DNA of 64,000 nucleotides from Frateuria_A sp051900415 (GCF_051900415.1 NZ_JBHZGL010000002.1:124001-188000), one strand, 5' to 3'; shown: positions 23,295 to 32,794, counted from the stretch's first letter. The notes: generated by a model not told the origin, from the letters alone. Program-made: numbers and translations.

Positions 23295-24173
23295 TCAGTG
23301 CACCGCCGGCACCAGCGTCGGCGCCCGGCGCGACATCGCCACCAGCACCAGCCCGATCGCGATCAGCGGCAGCGACTGCACCTGCCCCATCGTGAGCCAG
23401 CCCCAGGCCAGGTAACCCAGCTGCGGATCGGGCACGCGCACGAATTCCACCGCGAACCGGAAGCAGCCGTACATCAGCGCGAACAAGCCGGACACCAGGT
23501 AACGCGGGCGCGGCTTCATCGACACCAGCCACAGCACCGCGAACATCACCACGCCTTCCAGCGCCATCTCGTACAGCTGCGAGGGATGCCGCGGGATGCC
23601 ACCGAACTGCGCCAACTGCTGCGCCAGCGCCGGTTGGTCGTGCGCCAGTTGTACGTCTTCCAGCTTCGCGTTTGGGAAGATCATCGCCCACGACGCGTCG
23701 CTGGGCTTGCCCCACAGCTCACCGTTGATGAAGTTGCCCAGCCGCCCCAGCCCCAGGCCCAGCGGTACCAGCGGCGCGACGAAATCCATGGTGTCGAAGA
23801 AATGCAGCCGATGCCGCCGCGACCACCACCAGGCGGCCACCAGCACGCCGATCAGGCCGCCGTGGAAACTCATGCCGCCGTCCCACACCTTGAACAGCGC
23901 CAGCGGATCGGTCCAGATCCAGCGCAGGCCGCCGGCGTAATAGAACAGCATGTACCACACGCGCCCGCCAACGATGATGCCCAGCATCGCGTAGAACGCC
24001 AGGTCACTCAGCGCATCGCGACTCACCGGCAACCGGCCCTGTTTGCGCCGGCGCTCGCCCAGCAGGCCCGCCCCCAGGAAACCGAGCAGGTACATCAGGC
24101 CGTACCAGTGCACCTGCACGGGCCCGATGTGGAAAGCGACCGGATCGAAGTGGACGGTGAAGGGCTGGGTCAT
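23295..24173 (-). CDS. lgt: Phosphatidylglycerol-prolipoprotein diacylglyceryl transferase
   Basis: 292 residues, an integral membrane protein with about seven helices. It attaches diacylglycerol to the lipobox Cys of prolipoproteins. Diagnostic blocks are GGMSFHGGLIGVLVAAWWW (about 99-117) and GLGRLGNFINGELWG (about 141-155) with the essential Arg and Asn, then RHPSQLYE. In many bacteria thyA follows lgt; here they share the strand but are separated by the AIM24-type gene on the opposite strand. Confidence 0.96.
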   Translation of the reverse strand: MTQPFTVHFDPVAFHIGPVQVHWYGLMYLLGFLGAGLLGERRRKQGRLPVSRDALSDLAFYAMLGIIVGGRVWYMLFYYAGGLRWIWTDPLALFKVWDGGMSFHGGLIGVLVAAWWWSRRHRLHFFDTMDFVAPLVPLGLGLGRLGNFINGELWGKPSDASWAMIFPNAKLEDVQLAHDQPALAQQLAQFGGIPRHPSQLYEMALEGVVMFAVLWLVSMKPRPRYLVSGLFALMYGCFRFAVEFVRVPDPQLGYLAWGWLTMGQVQSLPLIAIGLVLVAMSRRAPTLVPAVH

Positions 24174-24357
24174 GGCGGAAGGTTGGCGAACTAAAGATCC
24201 AGTGTAGCCGGGCCCGAGCGACCGGCGCAGGCCCTTCCCGCCCTCGATCCACTCTCACTAGAATCGCGACGGACACACGCGGCGCCCGGGGCGCCGCCAG
24301 GCCGGCCACCGTGCTCCCGATGGCCGCGTCTGCCAAAAGGAGCTTAAGGGGGAAGGG

Positions 24358-26307
24358 ATGATGAACCGATTCACGCGGGCCGCGCTGTGTGCGGTCCTGT
24401 TGGGGGCGTCCGCGATCGTCGCGGCAGCCGACCTGCTTCCGGTGGAGGATTTCGCACGCCACCCGTCGCTGTCGATGCCGCGGCTGTCGCCCGATGGCAA
24501 ATACCTGGCCGTGCGCTGGGATGACGGCAGCTCGCACGCGCTGATCGTCTACCGCGTCGACGACATGACCCGCCCGGCCAGCATGTTGCGTATGCCCAAG
24601 TACGAGCTGCCGGCCGGCATCACCTGGGTCAGCCCGACGCGACTGGTAGTGGAAAAGGGCAAGGAGTACGGGTCGATCGACAAGCCCTCCATGACGGGCG
24701 AGATCATCGCCACCGACGTGGACGGCAAGCATCAGGACTACCTGTACGGCTACGAGGTCAAGTACAGCTCGCGCGCCGCCACGCGCGGCACCGACCGCGG
24801 CTGGGGCACCGTCGACGGCCTGCCCGAGCACGCCAACGGGCACTTCTACATGGCTGCCATGCCGTGGGAAAGCCCGGACCACAGCTATCTCTATGACGTC
24901 GACGCCAGCGCCAATACCCGCCACCTGATCGGCGACATCGGCGAGGGCGACATGAACTTCATGGTGGGCGCCGATGGGCAGGCGCATTACGCCTACGGCC
25001 GCAACGAGAAGTTCGAATACGTCGTCTACCATCGCCAGGATGGCCGCTGGCAGTCGCTGACCGCGCAACAGATCGGCGGCACCTTCGCGCCGATCTATTT
25101 CACCCCCGACCACCAGCGCGTGTACGCCATGTACGACGCCGGCGGCGGCCCGGCCTCGCTGGTCGAGCAGGACGAGAACGGCGGCAACCGCAAGGTACTG
25201 GCGGCGGCGGGTTTCGGCGAGGTCGGCGGCATCGAGTGGACGCCGCTGCCCCGCCAGCCGTTCGCGACCATCCCCGATACCGGCTTGCCGCAGTTGAGCT
25301 ACATCGATCCCAACCTGCCTGCCGCCAAGCTGCACCGTGCGCTGGCGATGAAATTCCCGGGCCAGTACGTGCATTTCGTCGACTACAGCGAGGATGGCGG
25401 GCAACTGCTGTTCAGCGTGGCCAGCGATCGCGCCCCCGGCTCCTACTTCCTGATCGACACGCACACCTACAAGGTGCGCAAGCTGTTCGACGCGGCGCCG
25501 TGGATCGACCCGACCAAAATGGCCGAACGCCGCCCGCTGCGCTTCAAGGCCAGTGACGGCACCGAGCTGGAAGCGATCCTCACGCTGCCGCCGGGTCGGC
25601 CCGGGACCAACCTGCCGATGGTGCTGCTGCCGCACGGTGGCCCGATCGGCGTGCGCGACGACTGGTTCTACGACGGCGACGCGCAGTTCCTGGCCAGTCG
25701 CGGCTACCTGGTGCTGCAGGTCAACTACCGCGGCTCGGGCGGGCGCGGCGAGGACTTCCAGGAAGCCGGCTACCTCAAGTGGGGCACACGCATCCAGCAG
25801 GACCTGATCGACGGCGTCAAATGGGCGGTCGCCGAACACTATGCCGACCCGGCGCGCGTATGCGTGTACGGCGGCAGCTTCGGCGGCTACTCGGCGATGA
25901 TGACGGTCATCCGCGCGCCGGGCATGTTCAAGTGCGCCGTGGGCTACGCGGGCGTCTACGACCTGAAGATGATGTACAAGAAGGGCGACATCCAGCAGAG
26001 CGAGAGCGGCCGCAGCTACCTCACCACCGTGATCGGCCGCAACGACGCCGAGCTCGACGGCAACTCGCCCGACAAGCTCGCCGACAAGATCAGCGTTCCC
26101 GTCCTGCTCGTCCACGGCGAGGACGACAAGCGCGCCCCGTTCGCCCAGGCCAAGGCCATGCGCGCGGCGCTCGATGCGGCCCACAAGCCCTACGAATGGA
26201 TGAGCAAGCCCGGCGAAGGCCATGGCTTCTACGACGAGCAGAACCGCATCGACTTCTACAACGCGCTGCAGGCGTTCCTGGAGAAGCACATCGGCAAGGG
26301 GGCCTGA
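24358..26307 (+). CDS. Secreted S9-family prolyl oligopeptidase-like peptidase
   Basis: 649 residues. The N-terminal signal peptide (RAALCAVLLGASAIVAAAD) predicts periplasmic location. Residues about 30-380 form an irregular beta-propeller-like region, and about 390-649 the alpha/beta-hydrolase peptidase domain. The catalytic triad is Ser507 (GGSFGGYSAMM), Asp near 590 (VHGEDDKRAP) and His622 (GEGHGFYDE). The start is either of two adjacent ATGs at 24358 and 24361. Such peptidases are numerous in Lysobacterales and probably trim peptides for uptake; a peptide transporter gene lies at 29196. Confidence 0.93.
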   Translation: MMNRFTRAALCAVLLGASAIVAAADLLPVEDFARHPSLSMPRLSPDGKYLAVRWDDGSSHALIVYRVDDMTRPASMLRMPKYELPAGITWVSPTRLVVEKGKEYGSIDKPSMTGEIIATDVDGKHQDYLYGYEVKYSSRAATRGTDRGWGTVDGLPEHANGHFYMAAMPWESPDHSYLYDVDASANTRHLIGDIGEGDMNFMVGADGQAHYAYGRNEKFEYVVYHRQDGRWQSLTAQQIGGTFAPIYFTPDHQRVYAMYDAGGGPASLVEQDENGGNRKVLAAAGFGEVGGIEWTPLPRQPFATIPDTGLPQLSYIDPNLPAAKLHRALAMKFPGQYVHFVDYSEDGGQLLFSVASDRAPGSYFLIDTHTYKVRKLFDAAPWIDPTKMAERRPLRFKASDGTELEAILTLPPGRPGTNLPMVLLPHGGPIGVRDDWFYDGDAQFLASRGYLVLQVNYRGSGGRGEDFQEAGYLKWGTRIQQDLIDGVKWAVAEHYADPARVCVYGGSFGGYSAMMTVIRAPGMFKCAVGYAGVYDLKMMYKKGDIQQSESGRSYLTTVIGRNDAELDGNSPDKLADKISVPVLLVHGEDDKRAPFAQAKAMRAALDAAHKPYEWMSKPGEGHGFYDEQNRIDFYNALQAFLEKHIGKGA

Positions 26308-26321
26308 GCCTCCGGATTCCC

Positions 26322-26380
26322 GTAGGGTGGGCCTCAGCCCGCCGCCTCGTGCGCGGGTGGTGGGCTTAAGCCCACCCTAC
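26322..26380. repeat. GTAG-type palindromic repeat, family A copy 3
   Basis: The arms GTAGGGTGGGCCTCAGCCCG and GTGGGCTTAAGCCCACCCTA lie between converging genes. Confidence 0.88.
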
Positions 26381-26395
26381 GGCTTCCGCGAGCTG

Positions 26396-26899
26396 CTACA
26401 GCAGCACCGGCCGGTCGGGCAGTTCGTCCGGGTTGTCGCGATCGTCCGCGGGGAAGTGCTCGCGCAGCAGCGCGTTGATGGCGGCCAGGCCTTCCAGGCT
26501 GCCCTCGCGCCAGCGGCCGGCGGCGAAATGCTCACGCATGAGCGCACACACACCGTCCCATTGATCCTGCGCCACGCGGCGCGCGATGCCGCGGTCGGCC
26601 ACGATTTCGATCCGCTGTTCCGACAGCAGCAGGTAGATCAGCACGCCGCAGTTTTCTTCGGTGTCCCACACGCGCAGCTGGGCAAAGACGTCCCGTGCGC
26701 GCGTTCGCGCGTCCATGCCAGCGAGCACCGCGCGCACGGTCAGCCGCGATTCCACCGCGAAACGCACCTCGCCCAGGTGGCCACGCTCGCCGACGGTGAC
26801 CGCGGCGGCCAGGTCGTCCAGCAACATGGCGGGGAAGCGCTGGCGTAGCTGGAACCAGCCGCCGAACAGGTTGGCGAGCAATCGTTGCACGGGTGTCAT
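26396..26899 (-). CDS. TPM-domain protein, cytosolic/peripheral partner
   Basis: 167 residues with no signal peptide. The TPM fold is recognisable in GEVRFAVESRLTVRAVL, RVWDTEENCGVLIYLLLSEQ and RIEIVADRGIARRVAQDQWD. It shares its start with the stop of the larger TPM gene (TGATG overlap). The pair behind LemA is a common cluster; the function is not established, with membrane-protein quality control or envelope maintenance proposed for TPM proteins. It ends in an acidic, Pro-rich tail. Confidence 0.85.
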   Translation of the reverse strand: MTPVQRLLANLFGGWFQLRQRFPAMLLDDLAAAVTVGERGHLGEVRFAVESRLTVRAVLAGMDARTRARDVFAQLRVWDTEENCGVLIYLLLSEQRIEIVADRGIARRVAQDQWDGVCALMREHFAAGRWREGSLEGLAAINALLREHFPADDRDNPDELPDRPVLL

Positions 26900-27798
26900 C
26901 ACCAGCTCCCCGAAGAACCGCCGCCGCCGAAGCTGCCGCCGCCACCACTGAAGCCGCCGCCTCCGCCGAAACCGCCGCCGCCGAAGCCGCCCCCTCCGAA
27001 ACCACCGCCGCCAAAACCGCCCCAGCCACCCCAGCCACCGCGTCCGATCGAGCGGCCGCCGCCGCCGGGCAGCAGCATGAACACGCCGCCGATGATCGCG
27101 CCCAGCGCCGCGGCGCCAAGGCTGGCGGCGACCAGCCACAGGATGCCGCCGGTGATGCCCGCGCCCAGCGGCGTGCGCACGAACAGATTGGCGCGGCCGA
27201 ACAGGTTGCGCAGGAAGAAGGCGATGAAGATGCCGATGAACAGCGCCTGCTGGAATCCGATGCCGCGATGTTCGCGCGGCGCGCCCTGCACGGGCGGCGG
27301 CAGCGGCTCGCCCTCGATCAGTTGGGTAAGCGCGCCTACCGCGTCGTGAATGCCGCCGTAGTAGTCGCCCTCGCGGAATTTCGGCGCGATGTACTCGCGG
27401 ATGATGCGCGCGGTCGCGGCATCGGGAATCGCGCCCTCGAGCCCATAGCCGACCTCGATCCGCACCCGCCGGTCGTCCTTGGCCACCAGCAGCAACACGC
27501 CGTCGTCGGTGCCCTTGCGCCCGACCTTGTTCTGCTCGGCCACCGCCAGCGAGTAGCTTTCGATGTCCTGCTCGCCGGTGCTGCCGACCATCAGCACCAC
27601 CAGCTGCGCGCCCTTGCCTTTCTCCAGCGCCACCAGCTGGCCATCGAGCTGGTCGACCTGCTGCGCGCTCAGCGTCCCGGTCAGGTCGGTGACGTGGCGC
27701 TTGAGCGTCGGAACCTCGGCAGCCTGCGCTACCGAGCCGACCACGAGGAGCAGCAGGCCGAGCAGCAGCCACGCCAGCCGCGGCGCGCGAGGGGCCAT
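26899..27798 (-). CDS. YgcG-type TPM-domain membrane protein with Gly-rich tail
   Basis: 299 residues. The signal peptide is LAWLLLGLLLLVVGSVAQAA; a periplasmic TPM domain covers about 35-165 (LTGTLSAQQVDQLDGQLVAL, DDGVLLLVAKDDRRVRIEVG, GYGLEGAIPDAAT). A central helical/hydrophobic part follows (about 185-240, with QALFIGIFIAFFL and GAGITGGILWLVAASLG). The last 50 residues are repeats of FGGGG type ending SSGSW. The start lies 1 bp after the lemA stop, so lemA-TPM-TPM form one operon. Confidence 0.9.
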   Translation of the reverse strand: MAPRAPRLAWLLLGLLLLVVGSVAQAAEVPTLKRHVTDLTGTLSAQQVDQLDGQLVALEKGKGAQLVVLMVGSTGEQDIESYSLAVAEQNKVGRKGTDDGVLLLVAKDDRRVRIEVGYGLEGAIPDAATARIIREYIAPKFREGDYYGGIHDAVGALTQLIEGEPLPPPVQGAPREHRGIGFQQALFIGIFIAFFLRNLFGRANLFVRTPLGAGITGGILWLVAASLGAAALGAIIGGVFMLLPGGGGRSIGRGGWGGWGGFGGGGFGGGGFGGGGFGGGGGFSGGGGSFGGGGSSGSW

Positions 27799-27799
27799 G

Positions 27800-28423
27800 T
27801 CAGTGCGCGGCCGAGCCGGCCGGCGCGGGCGCCTGCGTACCGAAGTCGACCGTCGGTGCGGTGGAGATCGCCTTTTCGTTCTCGACGGTGAAATTCGGCT
27901 TCACCTGGTAGCCGAACATCTTGGCGGTGAGGTTGTTCGGGAAGGTGCGGATCATCGAGTTGTATTCCTGCACCGACTGCACGTAGCGGTTGCGCGCCAC
28001 GGTGATGCGGTTCTCGGTGCCCTCTAGCTGCGCCTGCAGGTTCTGGAACAGCCCGTTGGCCTTCAGGTCCGGGTAGCGCTCGCTGACCACCATCAGCCGC
28101 GACAGCGCGCTGGACAGCTCGCCCTGGGCCTGCTGGAACTGCTTGAGCTTCTGCGCGTCATTGATGGTCTCCGGGGTGACCTGCACGCTGCCCACGCGGG
28201 CGCGGGCATTGGTGACCTCGGTAAGCACGCGCTCCTCGTGCTGGGCATAGCCCTTGACCGTGTTGACCAGGTTCGGCACCAGGTCGGCACGGCGCTGGTA
28301 CTGGTTGAGCACTTCCGACCAGGCGGCCTTGACCGCCTCGTCCTGGCGCTGGATGGCGTTGTAGCCGCAACCGCTGAGCAGCACGGCGAGCAGCGACAGC
28401 ACGATCACGCGAAGGGTCTTCAT
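27800..28423 (-). CDS. lemA: LemA-family lipoprotein
   Basis: 207 residues. It carries a lipoprotein signal with lipobox LLSGC (Cys19). The LemA core follows, starting with YNAIQRQDEAVKAAWSEVLN and QYQRRADLVPNLVNTVKGYA, then helical arms up to SMIRTFPNNLTAKMFGY. The C-terminus is low complexity. The cellular role is poorly known; the cluster with TPM-domain proteins is conserved in many bacteria. It is the first gene of the three-gene operon. Confidence 0.93.
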   Translation of the reverse strand: MKTLRVIVLSLLAVLLSGCGYNAIQRQDEAVKAAWSEVLNQYQRRADLVPNLVNTVKGYAQHEERVLTEVTNARARVGSVQVTPETINDAQKLKQFQQAQGELSSALSRLMVVSERYPDLKANGLFQNLQAQLEGTENRITVARNRYVQSVQEYNSMIRTFPNNLTAKMFGYQVKPNFTVENEKAISTAPTVDFGTQAPAPAGSAAH

Positions 28424-28556
28424 GGCGGCGCTCCGGATGAGTGGGTGCGCCAGCGTAGGGTCAGGCTCCGGCCAGCGTCAACGAGCCCGGTAGGGGCGGG
28501 CTTGGGCCTGCCGTGACGTTCGGGCGAAAAGTTGTCGGGTAAGCAGGCCTGCCGCG

Positions 28557-28943
28557 CTACATCGCCAGGATCGCGGGCAGCCGGGGACCGACGATCAGCG
28601 CCCAGCTCAGGCCCATGAAGACCAGCAGCACGAACACGGCCGCCGAGCCCATGTCCTTGGCGCGACCGGCCAGCTCATGGAATTCGGGACTGACCTTGTC
28701 GACCACCGCCTCGATCGCCGAGTTGAGAAGCTCCGCCGAGAGCACCAGGAACATCGGCAGCACCAGCGCCAGCTTCTCCAGCGGGCCATGGCCCAGATAC
28801 AGCCCTAGCGGAATCACCACGATCGCGAGGCAGACCTCGAAGCGGAACGAGGCTTCGTGCCGCCAGCCGGCGCGCAGGCCCTTCATCGACCAGCGCAATG
28901 CGTTCCACAATTGCCGCGGCCCGCGGAATCCTTCGGCGGCCAT
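28557..28943 (-). CDS. dgkA: Diacylglycerol kinase
   Basis: 128 residues, a small integral-membrane enzyme with three transmembrane helices that phosphorylates diacylglycerol from membrane lipid turnover. The family block ELLNSAIEAVVDKVSPEFHE is at about 69-88, followed by LAGRAKDMGSAAVFVLLVFM. The ATG at 28943 was chosen for family length; upstream in-frame sequence is Pro/Arg-rich and not family-like. Confidence 0.94.
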   Translation of the reverse strand: MAAEGFRGPRQLWNALRWSMKGLRAGWRHEASFRFEVCLAIVVIPLGLYLGHGPLEKLALVLPMFLVLSAELLNSAIEAVVDKVSPEFHELAGRAKDMGSAAVFVLLVFMGLSWALIVGPRLPAILAM

Positions 28944-29195
28944 GCGCTCAGGCGTCCTTCCGCGCGGAGGCGGAGCCGGAGGGCGGCGGAAACGGGGCTG
29001 TCGACATGGGCGGCTACTCGCGATCGGCCGGCGGCAAGCGCGCCATGATGCCACAGCGCCCGTCACGCAACCGCATGTCGCAGTGCAGCGTCACTGGGTT
29101 TGGCGGATGGGTTACCCTCGGGTGATTGCAGCCCGGTTCAGGGTTGCAGAGCAGGCCGCGCCGCGGCTGTCTGTGTTCATCCGCTCGGAAACTCC

Positions 29196-30752
29196 ATGGC
29201 AACCCAGAATCCACCCGTATCGCAAACGCGATCCTTCAGCACCGTCTTCCTGATCGAAATGTGGGAGCGCTTCGGCTTCTACGGCATGCAGGTGCTGATG
29301 GTCACCTACATGATGAAGAAGCTCGGCTTCATCGATACCCACGCGAACCTCGTCTGGGGTGCGGCTGCAGCGTTGATCTACGCCACGCCCGCGATCGGTG
29401 GCTGGGTCGGCGACAAGCTGATCGGTACACGCCGCACGATGCTGACCGGTGCGGTGGTGCTGGGCCTGGGCTACGCGATGCTGTGGATTCCCACCGACAA
29501 CCCGTACCTGCTGTACGTCGCACTCGGTGTGATCATCGTCGGCAACGGCTTCTTCAAGCCCAACGCCGGCAACCTCGTGCGCAAGATCTACGAGGGCGAC
29601 GACACCAAGATCGATAGCGCGTTCACCATCTACTACATGGCGGTCAACGTCGGCTCGATGATCTCCATGACGCTGACACCCTGGGTGCGTGATTACGTGG
29701 GCGAGCGCTACGGCGACGCCTGGGGCTGGCACACCGCCTTCGGCATCTGCGCCATCGGCCTGCTGCTGGGCCTGGTCAACTACACGCTGATGAGCCGCAC
29801 GCTGCGCCACATCGGCTCGGCGCCGGACCAGAAGCCGTTCAATCTCGCCCGCTTCGGCGCGGTGATGCTCGCGGCCGTCGGCATGGTGTTCGTCTCGGCC
29901 TTCATCCTGCAGAGCCAGACGGTGGCGCGCATCTGCGTGTATGCCGCGGGCGTCGTGATCCTGGGCATCTTCATCCACCTGATCCGCTCCAGCGAGCGCA
30001 GCGAGCGGGCCGGCCTGGTCGCCGCACTGGTGCTGACCGTCCAGACGATCTTCTTCTTCATTTTCTACCAGCAGATGTCCACCTCGCTGAACCTGTTCGC
30101 GCAGAAGAACGTGAACCTGGACTTCAGCGTGTTCGGCATGCACCTGTTCACCTGGATTCCCGAGCAGTACCAGAACTTGAACGCGATCTGGATCGTGCTG
30201 CTCAGCCCGGTGCTGGTGTTCATCTACAACTCGCTCGGCCGCGTCGGCAAGGATCCGTCCGTCGCCGCCAAGTTCGCCCTGGGCTTCGCCGCGGTCGCGG
30301 CCGGCTTCTTCGTTTACGGCGTCGGCGCGCACTGGGCTGTCGCGGGCCAGGTTTCCTCGTGGACCATGGTCTGGGGCTACGGCCTGTATTCGCTGGGCGA
30401 ACTGCTGGTGTCGGGCCTGGGCCTGGCCATGATCGCCCGCTACGTGCCGGCGCGCATGGGCGGCTTCATGATGGGCGCCTACTACGTGGCCTCGGGTATC
30501 TCGCAGTACCTGGGCAGCGTGGTGGCCAACTTCGCGCACATCCCCGAGGGTCTCAACGACCCGCTGCAGTCGCTTGAGATCTACACCAGCCTGTTTACCA
30601 AGCTCGGCTGGGTCGGCCTGGGCTGCACGGCAATCGCCGTGGCGGTGCTGCCGCTGATGAAGAAGCTCTCCAACAGCCACGCCGAACACGCCGCCGCAGC
30701 CGATCCGCTGCCGCCCGTGCGCAGCGAGGAAGGCTGGGAACTCCCGGGCTGA
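29196..30752 (+). CDS. POT-family proton-coupled di/tripeptide transporter
   Basis: 518 residues, about 14 transmembrane helices. POT signatures are the E-x-x-E-R-like motif as EMWERFGFYGMQ near residues 21-32 and GGWVGDKLIGTRRTMLTGAV, then GNGFFKPNAGNLVRKIYEG. It resembles DtpA/DtpB, importing small peptides. The ATG at 29196 was selected because the family N-terminus begins there. A strong terminator follows directly. Imported peptides may come from the secreted S9 peptidase at 24358. Confidence 0.95.
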   Translation: MATQNPPVSQTRSFSTVFLIEMWERFGFYGMQVLMVTYMMKKLGFIDTHANLVWGAAAALIYATPAIGGWVGDKLIGTRRTMLTGAVVLGLGYAMLWIPTDNPYLLYVALGVIIVGNGFFKPNAGNLVRKIYEGDDTKIDSAFTIYYMAVNVGSMISMTLTPWVRDYVGERYGDAWGWHTAFGICAIGLLLGLVNYTLMSRTLRHIGSAPDQKPFNLARFGAVMLAAVGMVFVSAFILQSQTVARICVYAAGVVILGIFIHLIRSSERSERAGLVAALVLTVQTIFFFIFYQQMSTSLNLFAQKNVNLDFSVFGMHLFTWIPEQYQNLNAIWIVLLSPVLVFIYNSLGRVGKDPSVAAKFALGFAAVAAGFFVYGVGAHWAVAGQVSSWTMVWGYGLYSLGELLVSGLGLAMIARYVPARMGGFMMGAYYVASGISQYLGSVVANFAHIPEGLNDPLQSLEIYTSLFTKLGWVGLGCTAIAVAVLPLMKKLSNSHAEHAAAADPLPPVRSEEGWELPG

Positions 30753-30758
30753 TCCCAC

Positions 30759-30789
30759 GGCGCCGCGGACCTCCGCGGCGCCTTTTTTT
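30759..30789 (+). terminator. Rho-independent terminator after the POT transporter, just before regB
   Basis: The 11-bp stem GGCGCCGCGGA / TCCGCGGCGCC is followed by seven T. The regB start lies only 7 bp beyond the T-run. Confidence 0.9.
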
Positions 30790-30795
30790 CGCGCC

Positions 30796-32064
30796 ATGCC
30801 CCACCGGCACGCCAACCGCCGCATCGGTCCTTTCGCGCTCACGCGCATGCTCGCCTGGTTGCGCCTTTGCGCGATCGCCGGGCAGAGCGTGGCGGTGCTG
30901 GTCTGCGCGCTGTGGATGCACCTGCCGATTCCGCTGCTGCCGCTGCTGACCGGCATCGGCGCGCTGGCCGTCTTCGCCGTCTTCGCCGCCTGGCGGCTCG
31001 GCCAGCCCTGGCCGGTGCGCGAGTGGGAAACCATCCTGCACGTGGCGGTCGACACGCTGGTGCTGGGCTACCTGCTCTACTTCACCGGCGGCGCCAGCAA
31101 CCCGTTCGTGACCTTGCTGCTGGTGCCGATCGCGCTGACCGCCGCCGCGCTGTCGGTGCCGGCGGTACTGGCGGTGGCGGCCCTCGCCGGCGTGGCCTAC
31201 CTGCTGCTGCTCTATCGCTACGAACCGCTGCCGCTGCCCATGCACGGCGGCGGCTTTCCGCTGCACATTCTCGGCATGGGCGTGAACTTCGTGATCACCG
31301 CGCTGCTGCTGGGCTTCTTCATCAACCGGCTGGCGCGCGCGTTGCGCATGCAGCAGCTCGAAGTGCAGCGCGTGCGTGAGCGTGCGCTGCGCGACGAGGG
31401 CATCCTGGCCATTGCCACCCAGGCCGCAGGTGCCGCACACGAGCTCAACACGCCGCTGGCGACCATGCGCACGCTGCTGCCCGAACTGCGCCGCGAGCAC
31501 GCCCAGGACACCCTGCTGGAAGAAGACCTCGCGCTGCTGCAGGAGCAGGTCGACCGCTGCCGCACGATCCTGCGCGAGATGGTCGCCTTCGGCCAGGCGC
31601 AGCTGTCGCAGGAGGCCGAGCGGATGTCGCTGCAGGCGTTCGTGCACGGTTGCCTGGAGCGCTTCCAGTTGCTGCGCCCGGAAGCGGAGCTCGCGCTCGA
31701 CCTGCCCGACGCCACCGCCCGGCTGGTGCTGCGCGTGCCGGCGGGCCTGCGCCACGCGCTGATCAACCTGCTCAACAATGCGGCCGACGCCTCGGAGTCG
31801 CGCGGGTCGGACGCGGTCGAGCTGCAGATCCGCTGCGAGCACGGCTGGCTGGAGCTGACCGTGCGCGACCACGGCCCCGGCTTCGACAGCCAGGCCGAAC
31901 TGGGCGAACTTGGCCGCAGCGGCAAACAGGGCGGCCTCGGGCTGGGCCTCGCGCTGGCCGAAGCCACCGCCGAGCGCCTCAACGGCGAACTGACGGCGGG
32001 CAACACGGGGCAAGGTGCGCAGGTGCGCCTGCGCCTTCCGCTGGCCGCGATCGCCGCCGGCTGA
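30796..32064 (+). CDS. regB: RegB/PrrB-type redox-sensing histidine kinase
   Basis: 422 residues, six membrane helices in about 20-180. The RegB quinone-site motif GGASNPF is at 98-104 between helices 3 and 4. The H box GAAHELNTPLAT has His215, the redox cysteine equivalent is Cys255 in EQVDRCRTILREM, and the HATPase has NLLNNAADAS and GGLGLGLAL. It senses the quinone pool/redox state and phosphorylates RegA. The first ATG (30796) abuts a terminator; an internal ATG at 30847 (MLAWLRLCAIAG) is an alternative. The promoter must lie in the terminator or earlier. Confidence 0.93.
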   Translation: MPHRHANRRIGPFALTRMLAWLRLCAIAGQSVAVLVCALWMHLPIPLLPLLTGIGALAVFAVFAAWRLGQPWPVREWETILHVAVDTLVLGYLLYFTGGASNPFVTLLLVPIALTAAALSVPAVLAVAALAGVAYLLLLYRYEPLPLPMHGGGFPLHILGMGVNFVITALLLGFFINRLARALRMQQLEVQRVRERALRDEGILAIATQAAGAAHELNTPLATMRTLLPELRREHAQDTLLEEDLALLQEQVDRCRTILREMVAFGQAQLSQEAERMSLQAFVHGCLERFQLLRPEAELALDLPDATARLVLRVPAGLRHALINLLNNAADASESRGSDAVELQIRCEHGWLELTVRDHGPGFDSQAELGELGRSGKQGGLGLGLALAEATAERLNGELTAGNTGQGAQVRLRLPLAAIAAG

Positions 32065-32133
32065 ACCGCCGAACGTGCAACTGCGACGCGCTCGGGCAAG
32101 AATGTCTTTCCCGATACCGCTCCCACAGCCCTC

Positions 32134-32712
32134 ATGACCGACGCCAACGCTCCCCGCCAGTTGCTGATCGTCGACGACGACGCCACCTTCGTCCGCGTGC
32201 TCTCCCGCGCGCTGGGCTCGCGTGGCTTCGAAGCGATCGGCGCCACCCGCGCCGACGAGGCGCGGCAGCTGGCCCGCAGGCACCAGCCTCGCTACTGCGT
32301 GCTGGACCTCAAGCTGGGCGAGGAGAACGGGCTGAAGCTGATCTCCGAACTGCACGCGCTGGTGCCGGAGATGCGCATCCTGCTGCTGACCGGCTACGCC
32401 TCGATCGCCACCGCCGTGGAAGCGATCAAGCGGGGCGCCCACGACTACCTGGCCAAGCCGGTCGATGCCGACGCGGTGGTGCGTGCGCTGCTCGAGGGCG
32501 AAGGCCCGGCACCCGCCGACGACGAGCCGCCGGAGGCGCCCGAAGCGCCCCTCGCGCTGCGCCGGCTGGAGTGGGAGCACATCCAGCGCGTGCTGACCGA
32601 ATGCGACGGCAACATCTCCGAGACCGCGCGGCGCCTGGGCATGCATCGCCGCACGCTGCAGCGCAAACTGAGCAAGCATCCGGTGCGCGAGCGTCCCGAC
32701 ACGGGCGAGTGA
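32134..32712 (+). CDS. regA: RegA/PrrA-type response regulator
   Basis: 192 residues. The receiver domain has phospho-acceptor Asp58 (CVLDLKLGEENG), T86 and K108 (YLAKPVDAD). A Pro-rich linker (about 124-140) leads to a Fis-type helix-turn-helix (EWEHIQRVLTECDGNISETA, then LGMHRRTLQRKLSK), the RegA/ActR signature. It is 69 bp downstream of regB. In other proteobacteria this pair controls respiration, terminal oxidases and redox metabolism. Confidence 0.95.
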   Translation: MTDANAPRQLLIVDDDATFVRVLSRALGSRGFEAIGATRADEARQLARRHQPRYCVLDLKLGEENGLKLISELHALVPEMRILLLTGYASIATAVEAIKRGAHDYLAKPVDADAVVRALLEGEGPAPADDEPPEAPEAPLALRRLEWEHIQRVLTECDGNISETARRLGMHRRTLQRKLSKHPVRERPDTGE

Positions 32713-32722
32713 TCGTGCCCCC

Positions 32723-32794
32723 GTAGGAGTCCGCTCGCGGGGGATGCCCTTGCCGGGCCCGATGCAAAAGCATCGCCCGCAAGCGGGCTCCTAC
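32723..32794. repeat. GTAG-type palindromic repeat, family B copy 3
   Basis: The arms GTAGGAGTCCGCTCGCGGGG and GCCCGCAAGCGGGCTCCTAC are imperfect on the left side. The element lies between regA and the next plus-strand gene. Confidence 0.85.

Noticed and set aside
24004..26289. A long minus-strand open frame opposite the S9 peptidase gene
   Set aside because: The peptidase on the plus strand has a signal peptide and a full catalytic triad; the antisense frame shows no motif.
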